DNA from: JANYIP01 sp031394045
Lineage (GTDB): Bacteria; Actinomycetota; Actinomycetes; Prado026
Assembly (NCBI GenBank): GCA_031394045.1
Contig: JANMWN010000222.1
Span: 1-24,585 of the forward strand
Reading direction: 5' to 3'
Length of the DNA stretch: 24,585 nucleotides
Shown here: positions 21,979 to 24,585 of the stretch, one piece after another
How positions within the stretch are numbered: the stretch's first letter is position 1
Layout: every line of letters starts with the position of its first letter
Translations under genes and position numbers: made by a program
The notes under the pieces: model-generated
Databases searched by the model: none
The model's input: only the letters and a program-made list of their open reading frames with translations
What the model was told of the DNA's origin: nothing

Positions 21979-21992
21979 ACCGTCCGGACGGT
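21979..21992. promoter_or_regulatory. 14-bp perfect palindrome
   Basis: ACCGTCCGGACGGT lies 30 bp after the PilX-like gene and 29 bp before the next start codon. It has no loop, so it suits a dimeric DNA-binding protein as well as a weak terminator stem. Confidence 0.4.
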
Positions 21993-22020
21993 CGGCGGCG
22001 TCGAACAGCCGCAGACACTG

Positions 22021-22367
22021 ATGAATGTCAAGAAGTGCGTAGCCGCGGTCCTGGGATCTGCGGCGGTCCTCACGGTCATCGCCGCCTCTCCGGCCTCGGC
22101 CACGCTGCCTGGTAACTCGCAGGGATGTACGCCCGGCTTCTGGAAGAACCACACCGACTGGGCCTCGTACGCGGTTCACTACGGGCAGGACGAGACCGTC
22201 GCGCACATGCTCAAGGTGCCTACCGCCGCTGGCGCACCGGCCTGGGCGGGCTGCGGCCGCTGCAGGTCCTGATCACCTCCGCACTCGACTCGCAGGACCG
22301 GGACAGGATGCTCGCGCTCGCCACCCTGCTCGACAACGCCAACAACCTCGGCTGCCCGCTCAGCTGA
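22021..22367 (+). pseudogene. Frameshifted small secreted CTPGFWKNH-type protein
   Basis: The first frame (ATG 22021, 83 codons, stop at 22270-22272) encodes a Sec signal peptide with cleavage after PASA (residue 27), then QGCTPGFWKNHTDWASYAVH, a motif seen in many secreted actinobacterial proteins. After GAPA (ending at 22242) that frame turns into CGRCRS and stops, while the -1 frame continues sensibly as LGGLRPLQVLITSALDSQDR and ends NNLGCPLS at 22367. From memory, family members carry about 40 more residues between these two parts and end in a similar NNxGCPL tail, so an internal deletion with frameshift is likely. A sequencing error in the very GC-rich junction or programmed slippage cannot be excluded. 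Function of the family is unknown to me. No ribosome binding site is evident. Confidence 0.6.
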
Positions 22368-22382
22368 ACGAAACGGATGTGA

Positions 22383-22419
22383 CCGACTGTGACGGGTGCT
22401 CACCTACCGTCACAGTCGG
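22383..22419 (+). terminator. Terminator-like hairpin after the frameshifted gene
   Basis: There are 13-bp perfect arms CCGACTGTGACGG (22383-22395) and their complement (22407-22419) with an 11-nt loop, starting 16 bp after the end of the -1 frame. No T-run follows. It probably separates the pilin unit from the peptidase gene. Confidence 0.7.
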
Positions 22420-22481
22420 CCACCGTTCAGTCGTAGACAGCACCCCATGCGGGAGCCAGACTCGCCAGAGGTACGTCAGTC

Positions 22482-22503
22482 TCCGGCGCAACCAGGCGCC
22501 GGA
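22482..22503 (+). promoter_or_regulatory. Hairpin and strong ribosome binding site before the S53 peptidase
   Basis: A perfect 8-bp stem TCCGGCGC/GCGCCGGA with a 6-nt loop ends 2 bp before the AAGGGAGG ribosome binding site at 22506-22513. It may stabilise the mRNA 5' end or tune translation. Confidence 0.45.
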
Positions 22504-22517
22504 CTAAGGGAGGTCTA

Positions 22518-24461
22518 GTGAGATCGACCAAGATCATCGCCGGGGGGGCTGCCGTCGCTACCGCGATCAGCATCGCCCTCGCCACCGGTGGAGTAGCCAC
22601 CGCAGCGCCGAACGCGCGTGCGACTCTCTCCGGAAGCGTTCCGTCGTGGGCCACGTCAGCGACGTTCAAGGGTGCGTCGAGCAGCACCGACCACGTGGGG
22701 TTCCGCGTCTATCTCGGTTGGCAAGGGGGCGACGCCGCCGCGCGCTACGCGAGCGCGGTCTCGACTCCTGGCAACGCGATGTATCGGCACTACCTCACCC
22801 CTGCCCAGTTCCGTTCCCAGTTCTCGCCGAAGCAGGCGGACGTGCAGGCCGTCCAGGCCTGGCTGCGGGGCGGCGGGTTCACGATCGACTACACGCCGTC
22901 CAACGGTCACTACGTGGCCGCTGAAGGCACCGTTGCCCAGGCCTCTGCCGCATTCGGCACCTCGTTCGGTGAGTACGCCGTCGCCGGGCAGACCCTGCGC
23001 TCACCCTCGTCGGCGCTCTCGGTGCCCAGCGCCCTCGGCGCGGCGGTCGAGGGCGTCGTGGGCCTCGACGAGAGCGCAGCTCTCGTGCACACCGACCACG
23101 TCGTGGCCGACGCCCCGCCGAGTGCTGGGTTCCGGAACTCCCAGCCTTGCTCGGCCTACTGGGCACAGCAGGTCGCCACGACGCTTCCCGGCAGCTACCC
23201 CTACGCGCCGTGCGGCTACACGCCTGCGCAGGTCCAGGGTGCCTATGGCATCACGTCCGCGATCGCCGGTGGCAATGACGGCAGCGGGGTGACCGTCGCC
23301 ATCATCGACGCGTACGCCTCGCCGACCATCCTGCAGGACGCGAACACCTACTCGGCGCGGCACGGGCTGCCTGCACTGGGCGGCTCCAACTTCGCCCAGG
23401 TCGTCGCGCCTGGAATCTTCCACGTCAAGGACAACCGCGCTCAGTCGCCTTCCGGCTGGTACGGCGAGGAGACCCTCGACGTCGAGGCCGTGCACACCAC
23501 AGCTCCCGGAGCGAAGATCCTCTACGTCGGCGCGCCGAACAACTATCAGGACCTCGACGCGGCCCTGAACCACGTCGTCGACCGGCACCTGGCCGACATC
23601 GTCACCAACTCCTACGGCTGGTCGACCGAGCTCCTGCCGCCCGGTTTCTACAAGCCGTACGAGGACACGATCGTGCAGGGAGTTGCCGAGGGGATCGGGA
23701 TCTACTTCTCCAGTGGTGACAGTGGCGACGAGACCGCCGGCACCGCCAACCCGGCGATCGCGACGCCGGACTGGCCCGCGGTGAGCCCGTTCGTGACCGC
23801 CGTGGGAGGCACCAGCCTCGCCGTCGGTGCATCGAACAACTACCTGTTCGAGACCGGCTGGCAGACCGGTCGCAGCGCCCTGAACGCTGACAACACCTGG
23901 GCTGCCCCGACATACCAGTACGGCTCCGGTGGCGGCACTAGCCGGCTCTGGACGCAGCCGTCCTACCAGGCAGGGGTGGTACCCACCTCCATCGCTACGG
24001 CTGGAGGGCTGCGACCGCAGGCCATGCGAGTAGTGCCGGACGTGTCGATGGTCGGCGACCCCAACACCGGGTTCCTCGTCGGGCAGACGCAGACGTTCTC
24101 GGACGGCGTCTACTACGACGAATACCGGATCGGCGGCACCAGCCTGTCGTCGCCCTTGATGGCCGGTGTGATGGCCCTCGCGCAGCAGCGTGCGGGCGGT
24201 CCGATCGGGTTCGCGAACCCCGCTCTCTACGCGGCTTTCGGGGGCGCCGGACTGCACGACATCCTCGCCTCGACTGGTCTCGGCGTCGTGCGGGTGGACT
24301 TCATCAACGGCGAGAATGCCGCAGCCGGCCTACGCACCACGCTCCGCCGGCTGTCGTACGACCAGGTCCTCACCATCCACACACGGACCGGGTACGACGA
24401 CGTCACCGGCATCGGGGCACCCTCGGGCAACGCCTTCCTGGCTGCCCTTTCCGGGAACTGA
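22518..24461 (+). CDS. Secreted S53 family (sedolisin/kumamolisin-type) serine-carboxyl peptidase
   Basis: This is an acid-type endopeptidase exported by Sec and matured by removal of a propeptide (647 residues). The signal peptide ends near ATAA (residue 30). The Pro-kumamolisin activation domain is at about 41-195 and includes AMYRHYLTPAQFRSQF and the GGFTIDYTPSNGHYVAA strand. The catalytic domain runs from about 233: Glu317 and Asp321 in WYGEETLDVE, oxyanion Asp401 in FSSGDSGD, and nucleophile Ser542 in IGGTSLSSPLMAG. Calcium-site features HDIL (580-583) and GYDDVTGIGAPSG (625-637) are present, so all residues expected for activity are intact. GTG at 22518 has an AAGGGAGG site 4 nt upstream. 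It is a single-gene unit between two hairpins, next to the pilin genes. Substrate unknown; nutrition from extracellular protein, taken up by the liv importer, is only a guess. Confidence 0.93.
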   Translation: MRSTKIIAGGAAVATAISIALATGGVATAAPNARATLSGSVPSWATSATFKGASSSTDHVGFRVYLGWQGGDAAARYASAVSTPGNAMYRHYLTPAQFRSQFSPKQADVQAVQAWLRGGGFTIDYTPSNGHYVAAEGTVAQASAAFGTSFGEYAVAGQTLRSPSSALSVPSALGAAVEGVVGLDESAALVHTDHVVADAPPSAGFRNSQPCSAYWAQQVATTLPGSYPYAPCGYTPAQVQGAYGITSAIAGGNDGSGVTVAIIDAYASPTILQDANTYSARHGLPALGGSNFAQVVAPGIFHVKDNRAQSPSGWYGEETLDVEAVHTTAPGAKILYVGAPNNYQDLDAALNHVVDRHLADIVTNSYGWSTELLPPGFYKPYEDTIVQGVAEGIGIYFSSGDSGDETAGTANPAIATPDWPAVSPFVTAVGGTSLAVGASNNYLFETGWQTGRSALNADNTWAAPTYQYGSGGGTSRLWTQPSYQAGVVPTSIATAGGLRPQAMRVVPDVSMVGDPNTGFLVGQTQTFSDGVYYDEYRIGGTSLSSPLMAGVMALAQQRAGGPIGFANPALYAAFGGAGLHDILASTGLGVVRVDFINGENAAAGLRTTLRRLSYDQVLTIHTRTGYDDVTGIGAPSGNAFLAALSGN

Positions 24462-24492
24462 GCCGAATCGAACTAGGCAGGACCTGCGGCAC

Positions 24493-24536
24493 GAGCCGAG
24501 GTCCCGACCCCCGTACGGGGGGCGGGACCTCGGCTC
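24493..24536 (+). terminator. Strong terminator after the S53 peptidase
   Basis: A 14-bp perfect stem (24493-24506 with 24523-24536), one A-G mismatch, then a 5-bp C/G stem closed by GTAC. It begins 32 bp after the stop codon. The tail reads TTCAG, so the T-run is minimal, as usual in GC-rich actinobacteria. Nothing else was seen in 24537-24585. Confidence 0.8.
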
Positions 24537-24585
24537 TTCAGAACGCGCCAGGCAGGGGGCAGCTGGTGACAGCTGAGAGCTGGAG

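Noticed and set aside
22230..22260. Programmed -1 frameshift in the secreted gene
   Set aside because: No slippery heptamer of the X-XXY-YYZ kind at the frame change; a deletion or sequence error is simpler.

Overview
The window is GC-rich chromosomal DNA with GTG and TTG starts, leaderless-looking genes, an ANTAR response regulator next to polA, a type II dehydroquinase inside the aro cluster and an EF-P with a PGKGPAF loop. Together these point to an actinobacterium (Actinomycetota). The gene order fits Nocardioidaceae-like lineages, but that is inference from memory, not a search.

Positions 1-9307 are all on the minus strand. The 5' part of polA is cut by the left window edge and is followed upstream by a GNAT acetyltransferase. 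Next is a complete branched-chain amino-acid-type ABC importer, transcribed as lipoprotein binding protein, livH, livM, livG, livF, with tight ATGA overlaps or 2-bp spacing between the last four and a long hairpin between the binding protein and livH. A second binding lipoprotein follows, translationally coupled (TTGA) to the ANTAR regulator pdtaR. The logic is nutrient uptake with two receptors and one permease, beside an RNA-binding antitermination regulator.

Positions 9308-9710 hold a plus-strand tRNA-Leu(CAA), a 12-bp tandem duplication at its 3' end, and two nearly identical 53-bp hairpin elements 172 bp apart, lying between the convergent tRNA and nusB units.

Positions 9711-13996 (minus) form a compact operon read aroC-aroK-aroB-aroQ-efp-nusB: four shikimate/chorismate steps plus EF-P and NusB. 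Directly upstream on the same strand, 14080-18011 encodes type IV pilus assembly proteins: prepilin peptidase PilD, actin-like PilM, PilN, PilO and a fourth membrane protein in the pilP position. The pilMNO-then-aro order resembles the pilMNOPQ-aroKB order of proteobacteria.

From 18236 the strand switches. A plus-strand set of three pilin-like proteins (two with a consensus class III signal and Glu5, and a 502-residue PilX/GspK-like protein without Glu5) is preceded by a structured leader and a possible 27-codon upstream ORF. Then come a frameshifted small secreted CTPGFWKNH-type gene with its own terminator hairpin and a complete secreted S53 (sedolisin/kumamolisin-type) peptidase ending in a strong terminator. 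The right third therefore looks like the accessory, surface-exposed end of a type IV pilus locus, with large candidate tip proteins and a secreted protease. The motor (pilB, pilT), platform (pilC) and major pilin genes are not in the window.
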